DNA of 18,865 nt, from assembly GCA_041488235.1 (NCBI GenBank), contig JBGPOW010000070.1, positions 1 to 18,865 of the forward strand, written 5' to 3'. How positions within the stretch are numbered: position 1 is the stretch's first letter; the number at the start of each line of letters is the position of its first letter. This DNA comes from DP-19 sp041488235. Lineage in GTDB: Bacteria > Desulfobacterota > Binatia > UTPRO1. The notes below the pieces were generated by a model. That model did not search any database and was not told where the DNA came from. It worked only from the letters and a program-made list of their open reading frames with translations. Below, piece after piece: positions 12,996-18,865 of the stretch. The translations under genes and the position numbers were made by a program.

Positions 12996-14372
12996 ATGCT
13001 ATGGATGCGGGCCATGCGCCGACCCCCCTTCGCGATTGCGATCGCCGCCGTCCTGCTGCCGCTCATCCATGCCATGACCGCCGCCGCCTCGCCCGGCGTC
13101 GCGTGCGATCCGACCGGGGCCGACGCCGCGGCGATCGCGCGCGCGCGCGCCGACGTCGCCGCGAGCTGCGATTGCACCGGGGCCGCGAGCCATCACGATT
13201 ACACCACGTGCGCACGCACCGTCTTGCAAGCGCGCGTCGACGCCGGTCGGCTCTCCGCCGATTGCAGCAGGTTCGTGCGGCGCTGCGCCTCGCACTCGAC
13301 GTGCGGCAGGCCGACCGCCGTCACCTGCTGCCGGACGAGCGCCAGCGGGCGGACGCGGTGCCACATCAAGCACGACGCGTCTCGGTGCAAGACGCCGCCC
13401 GGCGGCGCGTCGTGCGTCGGCCTGTACCAGAGCTGCTGCGACGCCTGCACGGCGACGGGCTGCGCGCCGCCCCCGACGCCGTCGCCGACGCCGTCACCAG
13501 GGCCGACACCGACGAGCTGCGGCGGCGTGTGCCCGGGCGGCATCCAGACCGTCTTCATCATCCTGATGGAGAATCACAACTGGGCCGGCGTGAAGAACAA
13601 CCCGTCCGCGCCCTACATCAACGGCACGCTCCTTCCCGCGGGCGCCCACGCCGAGCAGTACTTCAACCCGCCTGGCATCCATCCCAGCGAGCCCAACTAC
13701 CTCTGGCTCGAGGCGGGAACGAGCTTCGGTGTGACGGACGACGGTCCGCCGAGCGTGCATCATCAGAGCACGACGCAGCACCTCGTGACGTTGCTCGACG
13801 ATGCCGGAATCAGCTGGAAGTCGTACCAGGAGGACATCGTCGGCAACGCGTGCCCCCTGACCGGCGTCGCCAATTACGCGCCGAAGCACAACCCGATGGT
13901 CTTCTTCGACGACGTGACGGACGCGCTCGATCCGCAGTCGCCGACGTGCATCGCGCACAACCGGCCGTACACGGAGCTCGCGACGAATCTCCAGAACGGC
14001 ACCGTCGCGCGCTACAACTTCATCACACCGAACCAATGCCACGACATGCACAACGTCTGCGCGCCGTTGAACGACCAGGTGCGGCAGGGTGACGACTGGC
14101 TTTCGACCGCCATCCCGATGATCCAGAGCTCGATCCCGTACCAGAACAACGGCGTCATCGTGATCACGTGGGACGAGGGCCTGTTCAACTCCGACGGGCC
14201 GATCGGCATGATCGTGCTTTCGCCGCTCGGGAAGGTCGGCTACTCGAACTCCATTCCGTACACGCACAGCTCGACGTTGCGCTCGATGCAGGAGATCTTC
14301 GGCGTGACACCGCTCGTCCGCGACGCCGCCAACGCGACCGATCTCTCCGACCTGTTCACGACGTTCCCGTGA
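12996..14372 (+). CDS. Secreted phosphoesterase (PF04185-like) with N-terminal cysteine-rich module
   Basis: A 458-residue exported protein. Residues 1-32 form a signal peptide (MRRPPFAIAIAAVLLPLIHA core). Residues about 36-156 form a cysteine-rich module with at least 16 Cys, including CDC, TCCRT, QSCCDAC and TGC, probably disulfide-bonded. A Pro/Thr/Ser linker (PPPTPSPTPSPGPTPTS) leads to a phosphoesterase domain, about residues 184-455. There VFIILMENHNWAGV (E192, N193, H194), SEPNYLWLEAG, KHNPMVFFDDV, ITPNQCHDMHN and VIVITWDEG mark the acid phosphatase/phospholipase C-like family. The substrate, phosphate monoester or phospholipid, cannot be told. ATGs at 12996, 13005 and 13014 are all possible starts, and none has a clear Shine-Dalgarno; 13014 gives the tidiest signal peptide. 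The gene is convergent with the rhodanese gene, 16 nt apart. Confidence 0.9.
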   Translation: MLWMRAMRRPPFAIAIAAVLLPLIHAMTAAASPGVACDPTGADAAAIARARADVAASCDCTGAASHHDYTTCARTVLQARVDAGRLSADCSRFVRRCASHSTCGRPTAVTCCRTSASGRTRCHIKHDASRCKTPPGGASCVGLYQSCCDACTATGCAPPPTPSPTPSPGPTPTSCGGVCPGGIQTVFIILMENHNWAGVKNNPSAPYINGTLLPAGAHAEQYFNPPGIHPSEPNYLWLEAGTSFGVTDDGPPSVHHQSTTQHLVTLLDDAGISWKSYQEDIVGNACPLTGVANYAPKHNPMVFFDDVTDALDPQSPTCIAHNRPYTELATNLQNGTVARYNFITPNQCHDMHNVCAPLNDQVRQGDDWLSTAIPMIQSSIPYQNNGVIVITWDEGLFNSDGPIGMIVLSPLGKVGYSNSIPYTHSSTLRSMQEIFGVTPLVRDAANATDLSDLFTTFP

Positions 14373-14388
14373 GGAGCCGCGCGCACGC

Positions 14389-15195
14389 TCACGACGGCGT
14401 GACGATCGGCAGATCGAGGCGGGTCCCCCACTCGTTCCACGAGCCGATGTAGTTGCGCACTCGCGGGTAGCCGGCGAGGGCGAGCGCGATGTAGCTCTGG
14501 GCGGCGCGATAGCCGCCTTGGCAGTAGGTGATCACCTCGCGCTCGGGGCTGATCCCCGCCTGCGCGTACATGGCGCGCAGCTCGCCGACGGGGCGGTACC
14601 GGCCGTCGCCGGCGAGATTGCGCGTCCACTCGACGTGCACGGCGCCGGGGATCGCGCCGCCGCGGGCGGCGCGCACGACCTCGCCCGTGTACTCGGCGCG
14701 GGCGCGGACGTCGACGATCGCCACCTCGGGACGATCGATCGCTGCGAGCACGTCCTCGACCGTGGCGAGCCGCTCCGGGTGGCGCTCGACGGCGAGCTCC
14801 GCCGTTGCCGGCTCGACGGCGTCACGCGTGAGCGGTCCCCCTTCCTCGCGCCAGCGCCGAATGCCGCCGTCGAGGAGGCTCGCGTCGGGATGCCCGAAGA
14901 GCTGAAGGAGCCACACGAGACGCGCCGCGCGCATCCCCGAGTCCTCCTCGTAAACCGCGATCGCCTTCTCGCGCGTCAGGCCGCGCAGCTCGAAAAGATG
15001 GTGCACCATCCACTCGAAGGCCTTCAGCGGCGCCGGCCGCGTGTCGACGAGGCTCATGCCGAAGAGATCGAGGTGCACGGCGCCCGGGAGATGCGCCGCC
15101 GCGAACGCCGACGCGGGACGCGCGTCGATCACGACGACGTCGCGCGTCCGCATGCGACGGGTGAGCTCCGCGGGATCGACGATCAGGCCGGCCAC
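14389..15195 (-). CDS. Tandem-rhodanese sulfurtransferase
   Basis: A 268-residue thiosulfate/3-mercaptopyruvate-type sulfurtransferase with two rhodanese domains. The N-terminal domain (about 1-125) has VVVIDARPASAFAAAHLPGAVHLDL, but its loop is YEEDSGMRAAR with no cysteine, so it is catalytically silent, as usual in this family. The C-terminal domain (about 140-265) has VAIVDVRARAEYTGE and the active loop YCQGGYRA with Cys225 as the persulfide-forming residue. The closing motif VRNYIGSWNEWG matches the sulfurtransferase tail. CQGGYRA differs from both the CRxGxT loop of classical rhodanese and the CGxGxT loop of mercaptopyruvate enzymes, so the donor is not assigned. No signal peptide is visible, so it is probably cytoplasmic. 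The start is GTG 15195, with a weak Shine-Dalgarno. A perfect inverted repeat lies 54 nt upstream. Confidence 0.93.
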   Translation of the reverse strand: MAGLIVDPAELTRRMRTRDVVVIDARPASAFAAAHLPGAVHLDLFGMSLVDTRPAPLKAFEWMVHHLFELRGLTREKAIAVYEEDSGMRAARLVWLLQLFGHPDASLLDGGIRRWREEGGPLTRDAVEPATAELAVERHPERLATVEDVLAAIDRPEVAIVDVRARAEYTGEVVRAARGGAIPGAVHVEWTRNLAGDGRYRPVGELRAMYAQAGISPEREVITYCQGGYRAAQSYIALALAGYPRVRNYIGSWNEWGTRLDLPIVTPS

Positions 15196-15248
15196 GTTCG
15201 CGTTCTAGCGCGCGACCGCAGCGCCTGTCACCCCGGCCCATGCGCGGC

Positions 15249-15269
15249 TGCTGTCCTGGCAGGACAGCA
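15249..15269. repeat. Perfect inverted repeat, operator or terminator
   Basis: TGCTGTCCTG and CAGGACAGCA mirror each other around a single G. It lies 12 nt past the DUF1329 stop and 54 nt before the rhodanese start, both on the minus strand. No T-tract follows. The 1-nt centre makes a protein-binding palindrome at least as likely as a terminator hairpin. Confidence 0.45.
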
Positions 15270-15280
15270 CCGCCGCGCGA

Positions 15281-16534
15281 TCACGTCCCCGACGCGATCA
15301 GGTAGGCGACGGTGTAGAATTGGGGCGTGTTCTGACTCTCCTCGCCTTTCTCGAACAGCCAATCCTTCGTCGGCGGACGGAGATACGTCGGCGGCGTGAT
15401 GCGTGAGGAATGCATCAGCTGGAAGTCGATCACCGCGACGGCCGGCGTGAAGAGCCGCGGCTCGGCATAGCTCAGGCCGGGGCGTGCGCTCTTCGTGTAC
15501 CAGAACACGTTGTGCCACACCTTCCACAGCTCGCCGGCGTGGTCGAACATCTCCGAAGCGGTGACGTTGTAGACCTCCTTGTCGATCCACAGTTGGCGTT
15601 TGCCGAAGGCATACTGCGGCAGCTTCGGGATGCCTTCGATGAGCCACACGGTGCGCCGCTCCCAGTTGACGCACGGGACCCAGCTCTCGGTGCCGGACTC
15701 GCCGCACCAGATGTCCTTGCTCGCGTATTTCCCCGCATGCATCGGGACCAGGATCTCCTTCTCCGCGAGCAGGCGGAAATCCCACCATTCGGGTTTGCTG
15801 TTGAATCCCCAGATCGAGTCCTGATCGATGTCGGTGCCGAAGAGCGTGTCGCTGCGGGCTGCGGTCGAGTAGCGCCGGACGCGGCGCAGTACCGGGAGGT
15901 ACAGCCACGAATCGTCGGCGCGGCTCGCCTCCATGTAGCGATACAGCAGGAATCCGGCGCCCTTCAGATCGAAGGGCGCGTCGAGCGGTCCCCACTGCTC
16001 GGTGTAACGCAGCGCCGGATCGTGCGGGATCACCGGTTTGGGCTCCCGGTAGAGTCGTCCCACCCAGCGTAGCCGCCGCCACACGTCGGACGAGAGTTGC
16101 TTCTCGATCACGCCGTGTTCGTCCTGGTTCTCCACGAGCCACGACGTGTACACGTCGTCCGAGTACGCGGGCTTGTACTCGTGGTTCCACATGACCTTCC
16201 ACGCCGCGAGGGGCTCGGCGCGATCGACGGTCGGAAACGGCATCCCGGCGACGTAGTTCTCGATCTTCCGCCCGCCGTCGCTGAGCGTCACTTGCGACGC
16301 GTATTTCTCCGTCGCGTCGAGAAAGGCGCGCGGGAGCGGACACTGCTCGTACGGAACGACCGTGATCCGCATCCCGTGCTTCAACATGAGCTGCACGCTC
16401 GGCGGCAGGAGATCCGCGGCGGCCGAGACGTTCTCGCGGGTGACGACGTCACCCGGCTTCAGGTCTGCATGCGACGCGGCGACGAGCACGAGCGTCGTCG
16501 CTGCTGCCACGACCATCGAGCGCAAAGTACGCAC
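15281..16534 (-). CDS. Exported DUF1329 family protein
   Basis: A 417-residue exported protein with a signal peptide of 23 residues (cleavage probably after SHA, before DLKPGD). The mature part matches DUF1329 proteins: an N-terminal LKPGDVVTRENV, GMPFPTVD..., a WNHEYKPAYSDDVY segment, RRYSTAARSDTLFGTDIDQDS, aromatic-rich repeats such as KPEWWDFRLLAEKEILVPMHAGKY, and a C-terminal YLRPPTKDWLF. The family is thought to sit in the periplasm or outer membrane with a LolA/LolB-like beta-sheet fold; its substrate is not established, though members often occur with fatty-acid or steroid catabolism genes. GTG 16534 is chosen because an excellent Shine-Dalgarno, GAGGAGG (16540-16546), lies 5 nt upstream. 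The gene follows rpoD after 164 nt and precedes the rhodanese gene, separated by a palindrome. A TTGACA at 16671-16666 is a possible -35 but lacks a good -10. Confidence 0.92.
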   Translation of the reverse strand: MRTLRSMVVAAATTLVLVAASHADLKPGDVVTRENVSAAADLLPPSVQLMLKHGMRITVVPYEQCPLPRAFLDATEKYASQVTLSDGGRKIENYVAGMPFPTVDRAEPLAAWKVMWNHEYKPAYSDDVYTSWLVENQDEHGVIEKQLSSDVWRRLRWVGRLYREPKPVIPHDPALRYTEQWGPLDAPFDLKGAGFLLYRYMEASRADDSWLYLPVLRRVRRYSTAARSDTLFGTDIDQDSIWGFNSKPEWWDFRLLAEKEILVPMHAGKYASKDIWCGESGTESWVPCVNWERRTVWLIEGIPKLPQYAFGKRQLWIDKEVYNVTASEMFDHAGELWKVWHNVFWYTKSARPGLSYAEPRLFTPAVAVIDFQLMHSSRITPPTYLRPPTKDWLFEKGEESQNTPQFYTVAYLIASGT

Positions 16535-16698
16535 GATTGCCTCCTCGGGTTGCGGGCTGCGTGGAGGTACGGCGCGGAGTCCCGCGCGAATCGTCCGCTG
16601 CGAAGCGCCTCTCGCCGGTGCCGGACGGAGAGGCTATGCGCCCGCTACCGCGCCGCGGCGTTCGCTGTCAACGGCTTTCTTCGATGGATGGGGCGCGA

Positions 16699-18519
16699 TC
16701 AGCTGTGCGCGAAGTTCTCGAGCGTCTTCGCGCGCGACGGATTGCGCAGCTTGCGGAGCGCCTTGGCCTCGATTTGCCGGATGCGCTCGCGCGTGACTTG
16801 GAAGCGCTGCCCGACTTCTTCGAGGGTGTAGTCCGACTTCTCGCCGATGCCGAAGCGCAGGCGCAGGATCTGCTCCTCACGCGGCGTGAGGGTCGCGAGC
16901 ACCTTGCGCGTCTGCTCCTCGAGGGAGAGCGCCATCGCGGCGTCGGCCGGGGAAATGCTCTGCCGATCTTCGACGAAGTCGCCGAGGGAGCTCTCCTCGT
17001 CGTCGCCGATCGGCGTCTCGAGGGAGACCGGCTCCTTCACGATCTTCAGGACCTTGCGGATCTTGTCCGGCGGCATCTCCATCTGCGCCGCGATCTCCTC
17101 GGGCGAGGGCTCGCGGCCGAGTTGCTGGACGAGATAGCGCGAGGTGCGCAGAACCTTGTTGATCGTCTCGATCATGTGGACGGGGATGCGGATCGTGCGC
17201 GCCTGGTCGGCGATCGCGCGCGACACCGACTGCCGGATCCACCACGTCGCGTACGTCGAGAACTTGTAGCCGCGCTGGTACTCGAACTTCTCGACGGCGC
17301 GCATGAGGCCGATGTTGCCTTCCTGGATGAGGTCGAGGAAGCCGAGGCCGCGGTTGGTGTAGCGCTTGGCGATCGAGACGACGAGGCGGAGGTTCGCCTC
17401 GATCAGCTGGCGCTTGCCTTCCGACGCTTTGTACTCGCCGCGACGGATGGCGGAGAGCGATTCGCGCAGCTCGCCCTCGCTCATATGGGTCTCGCGCTCG
17501 ACCTGCTTGACCCGCTTGCGCGCTTCTTTGATGTCGGTCGCGATCTGGGCGACCTGGTCGGCGCTGCGCTTCAACGCCGCGACGGCGCTCCGCGTCGCGT
17601 CCTTCCCGCCGCGCGCGACGCGCTCGCCGATCTGCACGAGCTCCTTGGAGTCGCGCTTCGTTTCCGTCTCGTACTTCCTCACGACCGCGTGCTGCGAATC
17701 GATGACGCCGATCGCCTCTTTGAGCTTGTCGACGATGACGTTCACCTGACGCGCGCCGAGCGGCACCTCGGCGAGGACGCCGTGGATCGCCGGCCTGATC
17801 GCCTGGATGCGCTGCTCCGTCTTATTGAGCGTCTTGGCGGACATGCGCTTCTTGCCCTTCTGCTCGACGAGCTTCTCGCGCTCGTTCACCAGACGCCGCA
17901 GGCGGGCGATGTGCTTCAAGAAGGCCGCGACGCGCGCGTCCTCGCGCTCGGGCGCGCCCTCTGCGTTCGCGGGCTCCTCGTCCTCGTCGCCGAAGAGATG
18001 GCGGCCGTCGATCTCGCCGTCGCGCAGGCGGTCGGCGAGGTTCAAAACGTACTGCAGCGCGAGCGGCAGCGAGAAGACGGCTTTCCGCACCTCGAGCTCG
18101 CCCGACTCGATGCTCTTTGCGATGACGACCTCGTCCTCGCGCGAGAGCAGCGCGACGCCGCCCATCTCCTGGAGATACATCCGGACGGGGTCGGACGAGT
18201 CGCGGAGCAGCGAGCGATCCTCCTGCTCCTCTTTCTCCTCGGGGACGTCGGGAACCCAGTCCTCTTCCTTTTCGTCCTCGCCGTCGGCGCTGAACGGACT
18301 GTCCTCGGCGCCCTCGACGGCGATTTCCGACTCGCCGTCGCCGAGCATCGAGATGACGCTGTTGATCTCTTCGACCGAGGTCGGGTCAGGCCCGAAGGAA
18401 TCGCCCTCGCCGGCACGGACGTACTTGCGCTCGCGGCCGAGCTCGACGACGCGGCTTGCCTTGGCCGGGGCTGCGTCTCCGGTGCTCTTGTCCTTACCGT
18501 GCTTGGATGCGCTCTTCAT
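16699..18519 (-). CDS. rpoD: RNA polymerase primary sigma factor RpoD (sigma-70)
   Basis: The housekeeping sigma factor, of 606 residues, close to the E. coli length of 613. A region 1.1-like N-terminus (VEEINSVISMLGD) is followed by an acidic stretch, then region 1.2 DPVRMYLQEMG (110-120). A large non-conserved region (about 145-365) with an acidic patch and coiled-coil-like helices follows. Region 2 has NLRLVVSIAKRYTNRGLGFLDLIQEGN and FSTYATWWIRQSVSRAI. Region 3 starts at RTIRIPVHMIETINK and includes EPVSLETPIGDDEESSLGDFVED. Region 4 has LTPREEQILRLRFGIGEK and a helix-turn-helix, TLEEVGQRFQVTRERIRQIE, that contacts the -35 element. The ATG at 18519 lacks a strong Shine-Dalgarno. A sigma-70 promoter lies about 125 nt upstream, so autoregulation is plausible. 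A dnaG neighbour, common elsewhere, is not visible. Confidence 0.97.
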   Translation of the reverse strand: MKSASKHGKDKSTGDAAPAKASRVVELGRERKYVRAGEGDSFGPDPTSVEEINSVISMLGDGESEIAVEGAEDSPFSADGEDEKEEDWVPDVPEEKEEQEDRSLLRDSSDPVRMYLQEMGGVALLSREDEVVIAKSIESGELEVRKAVFSLPLALQYVLNLADRLRDGEIDGRHLFGDEDEEPANAEGAPEREDARVAAFLKHIARLRRLVNEREKLVEQKGKKRMSAKTLNKTEQRIQAIRPAIHGVLAEVPLGARQVNVIVDKLKEAIGVIDSQHAVVRKYETETKRDSKELVQIGERVARGGKDATRSAVAALKRSADQVAQIATDIKEARKRVKQVERETHMSEGELRESLSAIRRGEYKASEGKRQLIEANLRLVVSIAKRYTNRGLGFLDLIQEGNIGLMRAVEKFEYQRGYKFSTYATWWIRQSVSRAIADQARTIRIPVHMIETINKVLRTSRYLVQQLGREPSPEEIAAQMEMPPDKIRKVLKIVKEPVSLETPIGDDEESSLGDFVEDRQSISPADAAMALSLEEQTRKVLATLTPREEQILRLRFGIGEKSDYTLEEVGQRFQVTRERIRQIEAKALRKLRNPSRAKTLENFAHS

Positions 18520-18642
18520 GGAATGCTGGCGCCGTCGACGTCACACCCGAACGGGGCACACGACCGCGCGAAAAGGTGTCTTCGTGGAGGCGGAATAGAC
18601 CGTTACGACGCTAGCCCGAGGAGAAGACACGGTTCATCGCGT

Positions 18643-18671
18643 AGGGTAGCGATTGGCGCCTGAAAAGTCAA
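18643..18671 (-). promoter_or_regulatory. Sigma-70 promoter of rpoD
   Basis: On the minus strand TTGACT (18671-18666; five of six matches) is followed after 17 nt by TACCCT (18648-18643; three of six matches). The start point would leave a leader of roughly 115 nt before the rpoD ATG. It lies in an AT-richer patch downstream of the stop of the preceding gene. Confidence 0.5.
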
Positions 18672-18725
18672 TGAGACATTTGCCGGTGAGCGCCTGTTTT
18701 TCGCTAGCTTAGCGTCGGCGGCGCC

Positions 18726-18865
18726 CTATTTTGGCCCGCCCTCGCCGAGCGACAAGCGAAACGCCGTTTCGAGGACGTCCTTCAAGACGTCGAGGCTCGG
18801 TACCTCGAGACCGGTTTTCAACGGGTCGTAGGCGGTGAAGTTGAGGAGGCGGAGCATCGGCCGAT
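18726..18865 (-). CDS. 3' end of an unidentified gene (partial)
   Basis: The minus-strand frame entering from the right edge is open to TAG at 18728-18726. It encodes RPMLRLLNFTAYDPLKTGLE followed by VPSLDVLKDVLETAFRLSLG and EGGPK. The codon use and the amphipathic pattern of the last helix look coding. The 46 visible residues match no family I can name; they do not resemble the C-terminus of DnaG, the usual rpoD neighbour. An ATG at 18857 could make it a 43-residue ORF, but a truncated longer gene is more likely. It probably belongs upstream of rpoD on the same strand, about 200 nt away. Confidence 0.5.
   Translation of the reverse strand, partial: RPMLRLLNFTAYDPLKTGLEVPSLDVLKDVLETAFRLSLGEGGPK

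Noticed and set aside
13464..13515. Short tandem CCGACGCCGTCG-like repeats
   Set aside because: They simply encode the Pro/Thr/Ser linker of the phosphoesterase; not an independent repeat element.
16537..18663. Very long plus-strand open frame (708 codons) opposite rpoD
   Set aside because: It mirrors the codons of an unmistakable rpoD; its translation is a low-complexity Leu/Arg/Asp-rich string with no domain. High GC makes stop-free antisense frames common.
1..18865. CRISPR arrays, insertion sequences, tRNA or rRNA genes
   Set aside because: No regularly spaced repeats, transposase motifs, terminal inverted repeats or tRNA-like cloverleaf sequences were seen in the gaps between genes.

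Overview
The window is high-GC bacterial DNA with dense, tightly packed genes. Several start at GTG and neighbours often overlap by 4 nt. The housekeeping genes (rpoD, proS, pyrF) are bacterial in form. The accessory genes point to a soil or sediment lineage near the former Deltaproteobacteria, possibly Binatota: a DUF1329 exported protein, a short acyl-CoA dehydrogenase, a secreted phosphoesterase behind a cysteine-rich module, and a small beta-helix protein ending in a Cys-rich tail. That placement is inferred from gene content recalled from memory; no marker gene was compared.

Layout. 124-2622 (+): a MocR/PdxR-type regulator, a four-helix membrane protein and a carboxymuconolactone-decarboxylase-like protein form one operon, preceded by three ATTGGC direct repeats. 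2652-7385 (-): a compact proS > pyrF > cobU > COG2509-type FAD oxidoreductase operon. 7386-7517 is a divergent promoter region. 7518-9510 (+): an acyl-CoA dehydrogenase and an isoaspartyl peptidase/asparaginase, 1 nt apart. 9587-10276 (-): a beta-helix protein with a poorly defined N-terminus. 10277-10869 is a long, relatively AT-rich non-coding stretch. 10870-12158 (+): a soluble histidine kinase overlapping a stand-alone receiver protein. 12193-12435 (-): two very small genes, a 48-residue lipoprotein and a 20-residue hydrophobic peptide. 12515-12823 (+): a gene remnant that still has a terminator-like hairpin. 12996-14372 (+): the secreted phosphoesterase. 14389-16534 (-): a tandem-rhodanese sulfurtransferase and the DUF1329 protein. 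16699-18519 (-): the primary sigma factor RpoD with a good -35/-10 pair. 18726 to the end (-): the 3' end of an unidentified gene.

The most unusual part is about 10.3-12.9 kb. Base composition shifts there. A minimal two-component pair, whose kinase begins with a His/Cys cluster, lies convergent to a mini-locus of two tiny envelope peptides, next to a decayed gene fragment. It looks like an acquired or fast-changing island between conserved blocks. Any link between the two-component pair and the small peptides is a hypothesis.
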